A stretch of 46,831 nt of DNA from Clostridia bacterium (GCA_017515985.1 JAFWDV010000009.1:1-46831); one strand, 5' to 3'; positions 1 through 8,696 are shown, counted from the first letter of the stretch. Notes: a model not told the origin generated them from the sequence alone. Numbers and translations: made by a program.

Positions 1-121
1 TAAAATAAAAATTGTTTTTGTTTAAAGGTAGTACAATTCAACTACCGCTTCGATTGGTTTCTCAAAGGTTTATTGTTTACTTTTCAATGTACTTTTATGT
101 CGATAACTTTTTGTTACGACA
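1..121 (-). other. Transcribed leader running off the left edge, pre-rRNA-like
   Basis: On the minus strand this stretch follows a near-consensus promoter and contains ACATTGAAAAGTAAAC (75-90), which resembles the TTTGAAAAxT motif found in rRNA leaders and 16S-23S spacers of Firmicutes. No open frame of note is present. I infer that an rRNA operon, or part of one, starts just beyond position 1. The rRNA itself is not in the window, so a tRNA cluster remains possible. Confidence 0.45.
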
Positions 122-127
122 ATTCGT

Positions 128-156
128 ATTGTACTACTTTTTGCTTTCGATGTCAA
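128..156 (-). promoter_or_regulatory. Sigma-A promoter (proximal of a tandem pair)
   Basis: Minus-strand TTGACA (151-156), a 17-base spacer and TACAAT (128-133). The spacing is ideal and the start would fall near 121. It faces out of the left edge of the window, and no gene inside the window lies downstream. Confidence 0.8.
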
Positions 157-215
157 CATATTTTTAAAATATTTTTAATTATTTTTTTAACCATCATTTT
201 GGCGTAAAAAAATAT

Positions 216-256
216 AAATTAGTATATGCTTCGCCAGGTGTTATTATTACTAATTT
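216..256. repeat. Inverted repeat between the tandem promoters
   Basis: AAATTAGTA (216-224) and TACTAATTT (248-256) are a perfect 9-base inverted repeat around a 23-base centre that includes a short GC-rich core. It lies between the two outward-facing promoters. It could be a hairpin in the longer transcript or a binding site; the sequence does not decide. Confidence 0.5.
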
Positions 257-311
257 ACATACAAAATATTAATTATATTTATATGTTTTATCTCTTGCTG
301 AGTACTTTTTT

Positions 312-340
312 ATGATATCATTTTCGACAACCATTGTCAA
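312..340 (-). promoter_or_regulatory. Sigma-A promoter (distal of a tandem pair)
   Basis: Minus-strand TTGACA (335-340), a 17-base spacer and TATCAT (312-317). Together with the promoter at 128-156 it forms a tandem arrangement typical of rRNA operons. It sits in the otherwise empty 1-449 interval, downstream of the DUF951 gene. Confidence 0.75.
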
Positions 341-449
341 CAGATTTTTCAAAGTTTTTTCATTTTTTTTTAGAAATTTCAATTTAAATAATTTATATAG
401 ATTTTTCCACTTGTTTTTATGTAACTATTAGCTCTTCAAAACCTACATA

Positions 450-632
450 TTATTCATCACTAATCTTCTTTGTTATAGCCTTCAATGCTTTCTCTCTTGG
501 AAGCATAATTACGTGTCCACATCCTTGGCATTTTAATTTAAAGTCTACGCCTACTCTTATTATTTCCCACAATTTACTTCCACATGGATGCTGCTTTTTA
601 GTTCTAACAATATCTCCTATATTAAAATCCAT
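450..632 (-). CDS. DUF951 domain protein
   Basis: A 60-residue protein that matches the DUF951 family as I know it: an N-terminal D(Y/F)xxGDIV start, then KKQHPCGS, then a CQGCGH segment. The HPCG cysteine and the CxxC pair could bind zinc, which is an inference. DUF951 proteins are small, conserved in Firmicutes and of unknown role. A GGAGAG ribosome site lies 6 bases before the ATG. The gene is last in its direction before the outward promoters. It lies beyond the hairpin after hisS, so it may be transcribed by readthrough from hisS. Confidence 0.85.
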   Translation of the reverse strand: MDFNIGDIVRTKKQHPCGSKLWEIIRVGVDFKLKCQGCGHVIMLPREKALKAITKKISDE

Positions 633-670
633 TTATGCTCTCCTTTCTATATTATACTTCTTTATATGAA

Positions 671-720
671 AATATGAAGAAGGCATATGCTAGTTTTATC
701 TGCTCTGCTTTCTTCATATT
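671..720 (-). terminator. Hairpin after hisS
   Basis: AATATGAAGAA (from 671) pairs with TTCTTCATATT (to 720) around a loop of about 25 bases. It lies 10 bases beyond the hisS stop. The following minus-strand run is only moderately T-rich, so termination may be partial. Confidence 0.6.
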
Positions 721-730
721 ATATACATTA

Positions 731-2023
731 TTATTTTATGATAGATTTAACTGTATCCACTTTATCAAATGAAACTTCAAATTGTCCTTTATTAATCATA
801 TCCTTAATAAAGAAAGAGCCATTTTTGATTTCATCTTCTCCAAGTATGATTACATATGGAATATTCATTTTGTTTGCATAGTCTAAACATTTCTTCATCT
901 TTCTTCCATTCATACTAATATCAACATTAAATCCTTGCTTTCTTAAATCAATTGCAAGTTTTAAACTTTCCTTCTCTGTATTCATTGGTATTATATAAAA
1001 GTCAAGCTTAGATTTTTGATTTAATTCAGCTCTATCTTTTAGTATTGCATATAAAGATGTTAATCCAAAACTTACACCAACAGCTGGATATACATTTCCA
1101 TCATCAATAAAATCTGTGATGATTTTATCATATCTACCACCACCACCGATGCTGCAATTCAGGATTCCATTTTTTTCATATACTTCAAATACAGTTCCTG
1201 TATAGTAATCTTGTCCTCTCGCTAATGAAGATGTAAACTTACAATATCCTTGTAAGTCAAGAGCCTTCAAATAATCATTTAAGTCATTTAGCTCTTTTAA
1301 TCCTTCCGCAAGAATAGTATTTTCTGTTTCCTTGAACATTTCATTTATCTGCTCTAGCGACATTGAAAAGTAGCTTTGTAATTTATCTGATTGCTCAGCT
1401 GTCACTCCAACTTCCACAAGAGCTTTAACAAAATCTTCTTTAGATAGTTTCTCAATCTTATCTATTATAGTAATAGTCTTTGATGTTAGCTCTTCTGGAA
1501 CACCACATTCCAAAATCAATCCATTCATCAACTTTCTACTATTATATTTGATTTCAACATCTATGTTTAATCTTTTAAATGCTTCTACATATAAACTTAC
1601 AAGTTCCGCTTCAATCATTTGGCCTTCTATGCCAACAACATCAACATCGCATTGTGTAAATTCTCTATCACGTCCAGCTTTAATTGGACCGTCTCTAAAT
1701 ACTTTTGCTATTTCATATCTTTTGAAAGGCATTGTTAATCTATTTTTATTAAGGGCAATTAATTTAGAGAAAGGAACTGTTAAGTCATATCTAAGTCCTA
1801 GTTTTCTTTTTCCTTGATCTGTTAACTTATATATTTCATTCAATAGATCATTGCTCTCGTCATACTTTCCAGCCAATATATCATAGTAGCATAGTATTGG
1901 AGTTTCGATTGAACAATAACCATACTGTTCGAATACTTCTTTTAAAGTATTATTTATATAGTTTCTGATATTTTGCTCTTCTGGTAAAAAATCATAACCA
2001 CCTTTTACATTTTCTATTTCCAT
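731..2023 (-). CDS. hisS: Histidyl-tRNA synthetase
   Basis: Charges tRNA-His with histidine in the cytoplasm; a class II synthetase of 430 residues, the usual length. Visible motifs are RYDLTVPFSK, the motif 2 segment RDREFTQCDVD, the histidine-binding block ARGQDYYTGT and the GGGGRYD loop. The motif 3 region reads VGVSFGLTSLYAIL, where most bacterial HisRS have a Glu-Arg pair (GLERL type). The C-terminal anticodon-binding domain follows. An AAAGGAGA ribosome site precedes the ATG. It lies 87 bases after gltX and is probably co-transcribed with it. A short stable hairpin sits just before its ribosome site. The family call is secure; the missing motif 3 arginine is the oddity. Confidence 0.93.
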   Translation of the reverse strand: MEIENVKGGYDFLPEEQNIRNYINNTLKEVFEQYGYCSIETPILCYYDILAGKYDESNDLLNEIYKLTDQGKRKLGLRYDLTVPFSKLIALNKNRLTMPFKRYEIAKVFRDGPIKAGRDREFTQCDVDVVGIEGQMIEAELVSLYVEAFKRLNIDVEIKYNSRKLMNGLILECGVPEELTSKTITIIDKIEKLSKEDFVKALVEVGVTAEQSDKLQSYFSMSLEQINEMFKETENTILAEGLKELNDLNDYLKALDLQGYCKFTSSLARGQDYYTGTVFEVYEKNGILNCSIGGGGRYDKIITDFIDDGNVYPAVGVSFGLTSLYAILKDRAELNQKSKLDFYIIPMNTEKESLKLAIDLRKQGFNVDISMNGRKMKKCLDYANKMNIPYVIILGEDEIKNGSFFIKDMINKGQFEVSFDKVDTVKSIIK

Positions 2024-2041
2024 ATTAAAATCTCCTTTTTT

Positions 2042-2068
2042 GTAATTTTTTGTTTAATAAAAAATTAC
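2042..2068 (-). repeat. Perfect hairpin in the gltX-hisS spacer
   Basis: GTAATTTTTT (2042-2051) and AAAAAATTAC (2059-2068) form a perfect 10-base stem with a 7-base loop. It ends 19 bases before the hisS start. Upstream in the transcript, 2071-2103 is a conspicuously GC-rich patch in an A+T-rich genome. The hairpin could be a weak terminator or an mRNA processing site. Confidence 0.5.
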
Positions 2069-2110
2069 CTTAATGCTCGCCTTCGGCCAGTGCTCTCGCT
2101 CCCCACTTTT

Positions 2111-3745
2111 TTAATGGAGTCTTCTCTTAACCTCTTCACTACCAAGCACTTGCATTATTTCGTATAAATCTGGAGTATTTTGTCTTCCTGTTAAAGTTAC
2201 TCTTAATACTGTACTAATATCACCAACATGACCTGGCCATTTTTCAGGCTCAGCTTTGTACTCTTTAACTTCTCTTGCAAAGCCAACTTCTTCTGCTAAA
2301 TCTTTTATTTTATCAAACCATGTTTGTTTGTCATCAGCAGGGTTATAGTATTTAGCTGCATATAAATCTACTATTTTCTTAACTAAATCTTTATCAGTTA
2401 CATTTCCATAGTTAAACTCAGATACTTTATCAAATTCATCAGCATACATATAAGAAATGTTTTCTTTTAAATCTGACCATTTAGCAATATCTTTTCTTGG
2501 TTTTTGATTTCCTCTTTCAATTCCTAAAACTTTAAGAGCATACTCTTTGTCTTCTAATAATTTAACAAGCTCTTCGTCATATTTCTTAGCCCATGCTAAT
2601 CCATCATTGTAAACTTTCTCAGCATCATATCTAGAAATAACTATCTTAGCTACATCAAATAGTTTAACCATATCAAATAGAGCACCACTTACACTCATTT
2701 TGTTTAATTGGAAATCAAAATCTTCCATTTTAGCATCTTTGTTTTGTCTTCTCCAATTTTCAAAAGTTGAGTTTGCTATGTTTAATAGATATTCCTTAAC
2801 TGCATCTGGTGGTACACCAAGTTCATCATAATATGAAACAGCAGCTTCTGGATCTTTTCTCTTACTCAATTTACGTTTGTTTCCATCATCATTTTTCATG
2901 ATTGGAGCTATATGACAATATTTAGGAGCTTTAAATCCTGCTTCTTTAAATAATTGTACATGTAGTGGTAATGATGAAAGCCATTCATCACTTCTAACAA
3001 CATGAGTTGTTCTCATTAAATGATCATCAACCATGTGTGCGAAGTGGTATGTTGGAAGTCCATCAGATTTTATTATTACTATATCTATATCGTACTCAGG
3101 AAATGTTAGCTTTCCTTTTATACCATCTGATATTTGTATTTTTCTATCTTCTCTTCCTGGTGATTTGAATCTTATTATATATGGAACCCCTGCTTTAATC
3201 TTTTCAGCCATTTCTTCTAATGAAAGATTTCTACATTTAGCCCATACTCCGTAATAACCAGGTCTAATCTTTGCATTTAATTGTGCTGTATTTCTTTTTT
3301 CATCATCTTCAGGAGAGCAGAAACATGGATATGCTTTTCCTTGCTCTATCATATATTTAGCATATGCTTTATATATTTCTCCTCTTTTTGATTGAATATA
3401 TGGACCATATTCACCTGTCCATTCAGATTCTGTTATCATTCCTTCATCTGGAGACATGTCAAAAACTTTTAATGCGTTTATAATTCCCGTAACACCATTT
3501 TCAACCTCACGTTTTTGATCTGTATCTTCAACTCTTAAGAAAAATACTCCACCTGTTTTCTTTGCAGCTGTTCTAGCGCATAATGCCTGGTATAAACCAC
3601 CTATATGTACATAGCCAGTTGGGCTTGGTGCAAATCTTGTCACAATAGCTCCCTCTGGTAAATTTCTTTCTGGATATTTCTCTTCATAATAAGAAATGTC
3701 TTTTACATCTGGAAATATTAAATTAGCTAGCTCTCTATAATCCAT
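2111..3745 (-). CDS. gltX: Glutamyl-tRNA synthetase
   Basis: Class I synthetase of 544 residues. The HIGH-type signature is PSPTGYVHIGG (residues 40-50), and the KMSKS-type loop is KLSKR (292-296). A CFC at 141-143 with C171 fits the zinc-binding insert of GluRS. The length is above the ~480 residues of many bacterial GluRS but fits a longer clostridial subfamily. Whether it charges only Glu or also mischarges tRNA-Gln (needing GatCAB) cannot be read here. It is first in a gltX-hisS unit with its own promoter at 3789-3817 and a GGAAAGGAA ribosome site. Confidence 0.93.
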   Translation of the reverse strand: MDYRELANLIFPDVKDISYYEEKYPERNLPEGAIVTRFAPSPTGYVHIGGLYQALCARTAAKKTGGVFFLRVEDTDQKREVENGVTGIINALKVFDMSPDEGMITESEWTGEYGPYIQSKRGEIYKAYAKYMIEQGKAYPCFCSPEDDEKRNTAQLNAKIRPGYYGVWAKCRNLSLEEMAEKIKAGVPYIIRFKSPGREDRKIQISDGIKGKLTFPEYDIDIVIIKSDGLPTYHFAHMVDDHLMRTTHVVRSDEWLSSLPLHVQLFKEAGFKAPKYCHIAPIMKNDDGNKRKLSKRKDPEAAVSYYDELGVPPDAVKEYLLNIANSTFENWRRQNKDAKMEDFDFQLNKMSVSGALFDMVKLFDVAKIVISRYDAEKVYNDGLAWAKKYDEELVKLLEDKEYALKVLGIERGNQKPRKDIAKWSDLKENISYMYADEFDKVSEFNYGNVTDKDLVKKIVDLYAAKYYNPADDKQTWFDKIKDLAEEVGFAREVKEYKAEPEKWPGHVGDISTVLRVTLTGRQNTPDLYEIMQVLGSEEVKRRLH

Positions 3746-3788
3746 AATACCTATTCCTTTCCATTCAATTAAAATTCATATGCGTTAT

Positions 3789-3817
3789 ATTTTAACACAT
3801 TTGCTTATCTTTTTCAA
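3789..3817 (-). promoter_or_regulatory. Sigma-A promoter of gltX-hisS
   Basis: TTGAAA (3812-3817), a 17-base spacer and TAAAAT (3789-3794) on the minus strand, giving a short gltX leader of about 35 bases. Confidence 0.65.
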
Positions 3818-3830
3818 CATCTTTATGCTC

Positions 3831-5603
3831 TTATACTTTCGTTTTTCCAGCTTTTGCCTTTTGTAAATATACATCATGAATTGTGTCATAAATCAATTTA
3901 ACCATTGCCTTTCCACCTTTATAATTTGGATGGATTTTATCTGGCTCTAAATATTCAGGATGGCTCTTTACTGTTTGGTCCCATGTAACAATATGAATAT
4001 TAGGATGATTACTTGCATAACTTGCAAATTTTTGATTGAACTTTGGATCGTCAGCTCCAACTGCATTAATCCAATATATCTCTCTATCTTCCATTATCTC
4101 CATTAACTCATCAAGTTTGCTTTCGTTAAATATACCATTAGTTGATAAGCATAGAATTACCGTATTGGTTAGTTTTCCTTTATTTTTTAATGTTTTTGCA
4201 ACTTCTATACCACCAGGAATTGCTCTGGAAATTTTTCCGTCAAAATAACCTTTTGGGAAAGTAGTATATAAATCTTCAATTGGAGTAAGAAGAACTGAAT
4301 CACCTATTCCAACAACCGGCAAATTAGTTACTATCTCATCTATTTTGCTTTCATCAATTACTTCTTCTGAAGATGCCTTAACAGTTTCCTCTTTCTTCTC
4401 TTCTTCCGTATTTGTATTTTCTAAGAATTGATTATTTCTTTCTTCTGTTATTTTTAAATTTTCACTTAGTTTGTTTTCTAATGCTTTCATTTCTTCAGAA
4501 TGATCTTTTTCATTTATAACAAAATAACTTCCGCCTGCAATAATTGCAATAACAATTGCAATTTTTAAATATTTTGTTATTTTATTTTTGATTGAGAAGT
4601 TAATTAACAGTTGTATTATATAACCAGTTATAAAAGTTAATATAATTGTAAACACAATTTTAAAGAAATCATTGATTGGAGTATTCTGTAAAAAGAATAT
4701 AACAGGATACTGAACTAAATATACCACATACGATATTTTAGCAAGTCCTTTTATTTGCTTATCATATTTCCTTGTCTTTTTACTTTCTTTAATTGAGCAC
4801 TCGATTAAACCAGCACTTATAATTGTTGCTAATATCATATAAATAGCATAATTACTGCTCTCTGCTGAAACAAAAATACTAAGTGCAATTAAAGCAACCA
4901 TGTATATTGTAAATGTTATTTTATCATTTTTTCCAAAGATACGCGAAAACTTGAATTCATAATTATTGTTTAGAAGTGCTATAAATACACCCAATAATAG
5001 AGAGAATACTCTTGTAAATGTATTATAGTAAACCACCATAATATCTTGTTTTTTGCTCATAACAAAAAATAGAACTGTAAATGCAAGTGTACATGCACCT
5101 ACAACGAAAGTAGATATACTTTTTCTTTTTCCTCTATTTATTTTCTTAAATAATGTTACAAATAATGGAAATACTAAATCGAATTGCATCAAAATTGATA
5201 TGTACCATAAGTGCATAAATGGTGAAGCAATATTTCTTGTAAAATAATCTAAATTTGCTTTTAATTGCCAAAAGTTATTATATCCAAAAACTACCGAAAG
5301 CGTTTCTTGCTTTAAATTAATCCAGTTAATAGATGTAATCAATTTAGTAAGTACTACTGTAATAGCAACTACCACTATTAATGGAAAATAAATCTTTTTT
5401 AACCTGTTTGTATAAAACTTCTTAAGTGAAAAGTCTCTGTTTTTCATAGCTGATGTACATTCTAAATATCCACTTAATGTAAAAAATGTACAAACTGCTA
5501 AAAATCCACCTTTTAGTATATTTAGATGATATAGTAATACCATAATACATGATATTCCTCTTACAATATCTAGTCTTTTATAATAAGCTTTTTTTTCTGC
5601 CAT
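3831..5603 (-). CDS. OatA-like membrane O-acyltransferase with SGNH domain
   Basis: 590 residues. The N-terminal ~365 are an acyltransferase-3 (YrhL/OatA) membrane domain beginning RLDIVRGISCIMVLLYHLN, with about ten hydrophobic segments. A charged linker rich in Glu and Lys follows (~380-425). The C-terminal SGNH esterase/transferase domain has GDSV (434-437), STNG, and the DKIH dyad (D555, H558). This is the layout of OatA-type peptidoglycan O-acetyltransferases, where the membrane part passes acetyl groups to the external SGNH domain. The true acceptor (peptidoglycan, teichoic acid or another glycan) is not shown by sequence. A promoter at 5687-5715 and a TAGGAGAT ribosome site support the start. 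It is a single-gene unit. Confidence 0.85.
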   Translation of the reverse strand: MAEKKAYYKRLDIVRGISCIMVLLYHLNILKGGFLAVCTFFTLSGYLECTSAMKNRDFSLKKFYTNRLKKIYFPLIVVVAITVVLTKLITSINWINLKQETLSVVFGYNNFWQLKANLDYFTRNIASPFMHLWYISILMQFDLVFPLFVTLFKKINRGKRKSISTFVVGACTLAFTVLFFVMSKKQDIMVVYYNTFTRVFSLLLGVFIALLNNNYEFKFSRIFGKNDKITFTIYMVALIALSIFVSAESSNYAIYMILATIISAGLIECSIKESKKTRKYDKQIKGLAKISYVVYLVQYPVIFFLQNTPINDFFKIVFTIILTFITGYIIQLLINFSIKNKITKYLKIAIVIAIIAGGSYFVINEKDHSEEMKALENKLSENLKITEERNNQFLENTNTEEEKKEETVKASSEEVIDESKIDEIVTNLPVVGIGDSVLLTPIEDLYTTFPKGYFDGKISRAIPGGIEVAKTLKNKGKLTNTVILCLSTNGIFNESKLDELMEIMEDREIYWINAVGADDPKFNQKFASYASNHPNIHIVTWDQTVKSHPEYLEPDKIHPNYKGGKAMVKLIYDTIHDVYLQKAKAGKTKV

Positions 5604-5686
5604 TTTTTTATCTCCTATATCTTATAAATTCTTCTGTATTTTTCATTATTTATATCGTTTATTATTATTGCTCTAATTACTTGTTG

Positions 5687-5715
5687 ATTCTATCATAAAT
5701 ATATTTTCATATCAA
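5687..5715 (-). promoter_or_regulatory. Sigma-A promoter of the acyltransferase
   Basis: TTGATA (5710-5715), a 17-base spacer and TAGAAT (5687-5692). The leader would be about 75 bases long. Confidence 0.65.
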
Positions 5716-5776
5716 TAAAATTTAGGTACAATATTACGTTTTTTATTGTAGAAAAATAATGCCACAATAAATTCAA

Positions 5777-5815
5777 AATAAGTCCTGCAAATAGAATTTT
5801 GCAAGACTTATTTTT
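5777..5815 (-). terminator. Terminator after rnjA
   Basis: Stem of about 15 bases: AATAAGTCCTGCAAA (5777-5791) against TTTGCAAGACTTATT (5798-5812), with one wobble and a 6-base loop. It lies about 20 bases past the rnjA stop. The flanks are T/A-rich, so it may work in both directions. Confidence 0.75.
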
Positions 5816-5834
5816 ATTCTCTAATAATCAAAAA

Positions 5835-7709
5835 TTAGACTTCCATTATAATTGGTAAAATCATTGGATTACGTTTTGTTTTTTGGAATATATATTCACG
5901 TAAGCTTTCTTTTAGAGCTGTTTTAATTGTTGCCCAATCAGTTATATTTTTATCTTCAAACTTTTTAACTTCTTCACGAATTTGTCTTTTTACGTCATCC
6001 ATTAAGTTTTCAGACTCTCTAACATATACGAATCCTCTAGAAATTACATCTGGACCTGAAACTATATCTCCTGATGCACCATCCATTGTCATTACTATTA
6101 TAATTAATCCATCTTGAGATAAATGTTGTCTATCTCTTAGTACGATATTTCCAACATCTCCAACTCCTAAACCATCAACAAGAATTTTTCCAGATGGTAC
6201 AGAGCCAGCTAATTTGGCCTCGTTTTCATTCATCTCTAATATTCTACCATTTTTCATTAAGAAAATATTCTCAGCTGGTATTCCCATTTCTTTTGCAGTT
6301 TCGCTATGAGCTATAAGCTGTCTATACTCTCCATGCACTGGTATAAAATATTTTGGTCTTGCTAGAGCTAAAATTAATTTTTGCTCTTCTTGGCATGCGT
6401 GTCCTGAAACGTGTACATCTTCTAGAGCACTATATACAACTTCAGCACCGATTTGCATTAAATCATCTATAACTTTAGATACTAATTTTTCATTACCTGG
6501 TATCGGAGTTGCAGATATTATAACTAAATCATTTGGTGTTATAACAATCTTCTTATGATCTCCTGATGCCATTCTTGTTAAAGCTGACATTGCTTCACCT
6601 TGGCTTCCTGTTGTTATAATAACAAGTTGCTCATCTGTATAATTTCTAATCATATCAATATCTATAAATGTTTTTTCGGGAACTTGTATATATCCTAGAC
6701 TTATAGCAGTTTCTATCATATTTATCATACTTCTTCCGCATACTGCAACTTTTCTATTATGTCTTACAGCAGAATTTAGTATTTGTTGTATTCTGTGAAC
6801 ATTTGAAGCAAACGTAGCAACAACTATTCTCTTCTTGCAATTATGGAATAGTTTTTCAAAAACATCTCCAACAGTACTTTCAGACATTGTGTATCCTTTT
6901 CTTTCAGAGTTTGTACTATCAGACATTAACGCTAAAACTCCTTGGTTTCCTAGCTCTGCAATTCTTCCAAAATCCATTACTTGTCCATCTATAGGTGTAT
7001 AATCAATTTTAAAATCTCCTGTATGAAGGACTGTACCTGCTGGCGTTTTTATTGCAAGCATTACAGAGTCTGGTATACTGTGCGAACTACGTATAAATTC
7101 TACTTCGAACTTTCCTAGTTTTATTTTCTCTCCAGGATTTACTTCGAACATTTTAGTTTTTCTTACTAATTTATGCTCTTCTAATTTATTATTAATTAAA
7201 CCTACTGTAAGTCTTGTTGCATAAATTGGCATATCTATCTTTTTTAGTACATATGGGATTGAACCTATATGATCCTCATGTCCGTGAGTAATTACTAATC
7301 CTCTAAGTTTTTCTTGGTTACGCTCTAAGTATGTAACATCAGGTATTACCATATCTACACCAAGCATATTATCTTCTGGAAACTCTAAACCACAATCTAC
7401 TAATATAATATCATCATCATATTCAAACGCTGTAATGTTTTTTCCAATTTCCTCTAAACCACCAAGTGGTATGATTTTTAACTTACCTTTTTTGAATTTA
7501 AAATCATGCTCTGGATTTTCTATTTTTCCATCAGTTCTTCTTTTTCCTGCAGTATTGTTTGTTTTTTCTCCGTTTCTTTGAAATTCCTTTTTTTCTCCAA
7601 CATTTCTTTTCGTTCTTTTATTTACGATTTTGCTTCTATTGTATTCTCTTTTACCTTCTCTAGTATTTTTCTCATTATTATTCTCTTCAAAATTTGTCTC
7701 TTTTGTCAT
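5835..7709 (-). CDS. rnjA: Ribonuclease J
   Basis: A metallo-beta-lactamase/beta-CASP RNase of 624 residues that degrades and matures RNA by 5'-3' exo- and endonuclease activity. The zinc motif THGHEDHIG is at 141-149; further metal and beta-CASP blocks follow (HTGDF, SDSTNSERKG, TGSQGE, HVSGHA, PVHGEYR). The core starts near residue 73. Ahead of it is an unusual ~72-residue extension of Lys, Arg, Asn and Glu with almost no hydrophobic residues, predicted disordered and possibly RNA-binding. Without the extension the length is that of normal RNase J (~555). Transcription starts about 265 bases upstream (promoter 7983-8011). No second RNase J is visible here. Confidence 0.92.
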   Translation of the reverse strand: MTKETNFEENNNEKNTREGKREYNRSKIVNKRTKRNVGEKKEFQRNGEKTNNTAGKRRTDGKIENPEHDFKFKKGKLKIIPLGGLEEIGKNITAFEYDDDIILVDCGLEFPEDNMLGVDMVIPDVTYLERNQEKLRGLVITHGHEDHIGSIPYVLKKIDMPIYATRLTVGLINNKLEEHKLVRKTKMFEVNPGEKIKLGKFEVEFIRSSHSIPDSVMLAIKTPAGTVLHTGDFKIDYTPIDGQVMDFGRIAELGNQGVLALMSDSTNSERKGYTMSESTVGDVFEKLFHNCKKRIVVATFASNVHRIQQILNSAVRHNRKVAVCGRSMINMIETAISLGYIQVPEKTFIDIDMIRNYTDEQLVIITTGSQGEAMSALTRMASGDHKKIVITPNDLVIISATPIPGNEKLVSKVIDDLMQIGAEVVYSALEDVHVSGHACQEEQKLILALARPKYFIPVHGEYRQLIAHSETAKEMGIPAENIFLMKNGRILEMNENEAKLAGSVPSGKILVDGLGVGDVGNIVLRDRQHLSQDGLIIIVMTMDGASGDIVSGPDVISRGFVYVRESENLMDDVKRQIREEVKKFEDKNITDWATIKTALKESLREYIFQKTKRNPMILPIIMEV

Positions 7710-7976
7710 TATAAATTATCACTCCTTACATTTTCTTTTCATTTAAATCTATATCCATTTAAATACCGTACATATACTCTAGTTGATTTATGCGACTATA
7801 ATACATATTCTCAACATCTAAACAACGTAAATCATAAATGCATACATAATATGCATTTCTAATTCTTCTTTATTTAATTTCCGAACAACATCTCATAATA
7901 TTATTAATATTCCGCATCTTGAATATTAAATATAAATTTAAATCTCTTATCTATGCCTAAAAACAGGCCATAACTG
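7710..7976 (-). promoter_or_regulatory. Long structured 5' leader of rnjA
   Basis: About 265 transcribed, apparently untranslated bases between the promoter at 7983-8011 and the rnjA start. It holds a perfect 9-base hairpin, AAATGCATA (7836-7844) against TATGCATTT (7850-7858). A shorter GC-containing hairpin lies near the 5' end (about 7951-7970). I see no gene in it. RNase genes are often autoregulated through long leaders, so the same is plausible here. Confidence 0.5.
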
Positions 7977-7982
7977 TTTCAT

Positions 7983-8011
7983 ATTATACCATTTTATTAC
8001 ATTAAAGTCAA
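7983..8011 (-). promoter_or_regulatory. Sigma-A promoter of rnjA
   Basis: TTGACT (8006-8011), a 17-base spacer and TATAAT (7983-7988), close to ideal. It lies far upstream of the rnjA start. Confidence 0.78.
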
Positions 8012-8042
8012 TATATACCACTTAAACTTTTATGATGCAAAA

Positions 8043-8083
8043 AATTTGAGCATCTGCAGTATAGTACTGCAAATGCTCGATTT
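8043..8083 (-). terminator. Terminator of the 8085-8696 gene
   Basis: GAGCATCTGCAGTA (8048-8061) pairs with TACTGCAAATGCTC (8065-8078) with one G-T wobble and a 3-base loop. An AAATTTTTT tract follows on the minus strand. It lies 7 bases past the stop codon. Confidence 0.88.
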
Positions 8084-8084
8084 T

Positions 8085-8696
8085 TTACTTCCGCTGCAGG
8101 AGGAAATCCCTGTATCCTAGGCATCCAAACGGCTTTACCTCGATTTCTCTCGGTCCTTCCGTTTCTGTAACCTCATCGTAAAGCTCGTATTTTACAAGGT
8201 TGAAGTATAACTTTACACCGAGTAAAATCAAAGCCAACGAAGCCGCAGAGCCTTCTGTAATGATATCATCCTGCGTTCTTACCATCTTCTGCTCACACAC
8301 AGGAGCATAGATAGCCTTTGGGCCGCTTACGTCACACATGACTTGAAGTTCACATGCACGAGATTCTAAGCTGTAGGAATTAATGAGATACACATTTTCC
8401 TTCCAGCCCGGTTCATGCTTAACCTCAGCCCAGATCTGATCTTCGCCTTCAACGTTGATTACAACTCCAGCAATAGGGATATTGGGCGGATGCTTTAAGG
8501 ACTTCTCGCCACTGTAGCGAACAACAAGCTCTTCTAGCCAGTCAAAATTCTCATCGAAGTTGAATCTGGCGACGATGCCGTTGCGCAGCAGCTCATGTTT
8601 GCTTGAACGTCCTGGTGCCTTCTTCACATTGTAGAAAACACCGTTCATGTACACGAGATTTGTTTGCGGTTTGGAGATTGGCCGTCTCCTAGTCAT
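8085..8696 (-). CDS. Unknown protein in a GC-rich cassette
   Basis: 203 residues that I do not recognise. The protein starts with a basic MTRRRPISKP segment and is largely soluble with mixed composition. Residues ~145-165 (SAASLALILLGVKLYFNLVKY) are the only hydrophobic stretch, perhaps one amphipathic or membrane helix. Five cysteines are scattered. The coding DNA is clearly richer in G+C than its surroundings: the line 8101-8160 counts 30 of 60, against 15 of 60 at 8821-8880 in the next gene. It has its own promoter (8740-8768), an AGAGGAGGAA ribosome site and a strong terminator, so it is a self-contained unit. Recent transfer is the likeliest explanation; a short distinct function cannot be named. 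Confidence 0.75.
   Translation of the reverse strand: MTRRRPISKPQTNLVYMNGVFYNVKKAPGRSSKHELLRNGIVARFNFDENFDWLEELVVRYSGEKSLKHPPNIPIAGVVINVEGEDQIWAEVKHEPGWKENVYLINSYSLESRACELQVMCDVSGPKAIYAPVCEQKMVRTQDDIITEGSAASLALILLGVKLYFNLVKYELYDEVTETEGPREIEVKPFGCLGYRDFLLQRK

Noticed and set aside
216..256. CRISPR-like or phage attachment site in the left intergenic region
   Set aside because: Only one inverted repeat, no repeated spacers, no integrase or cas gene in the window.
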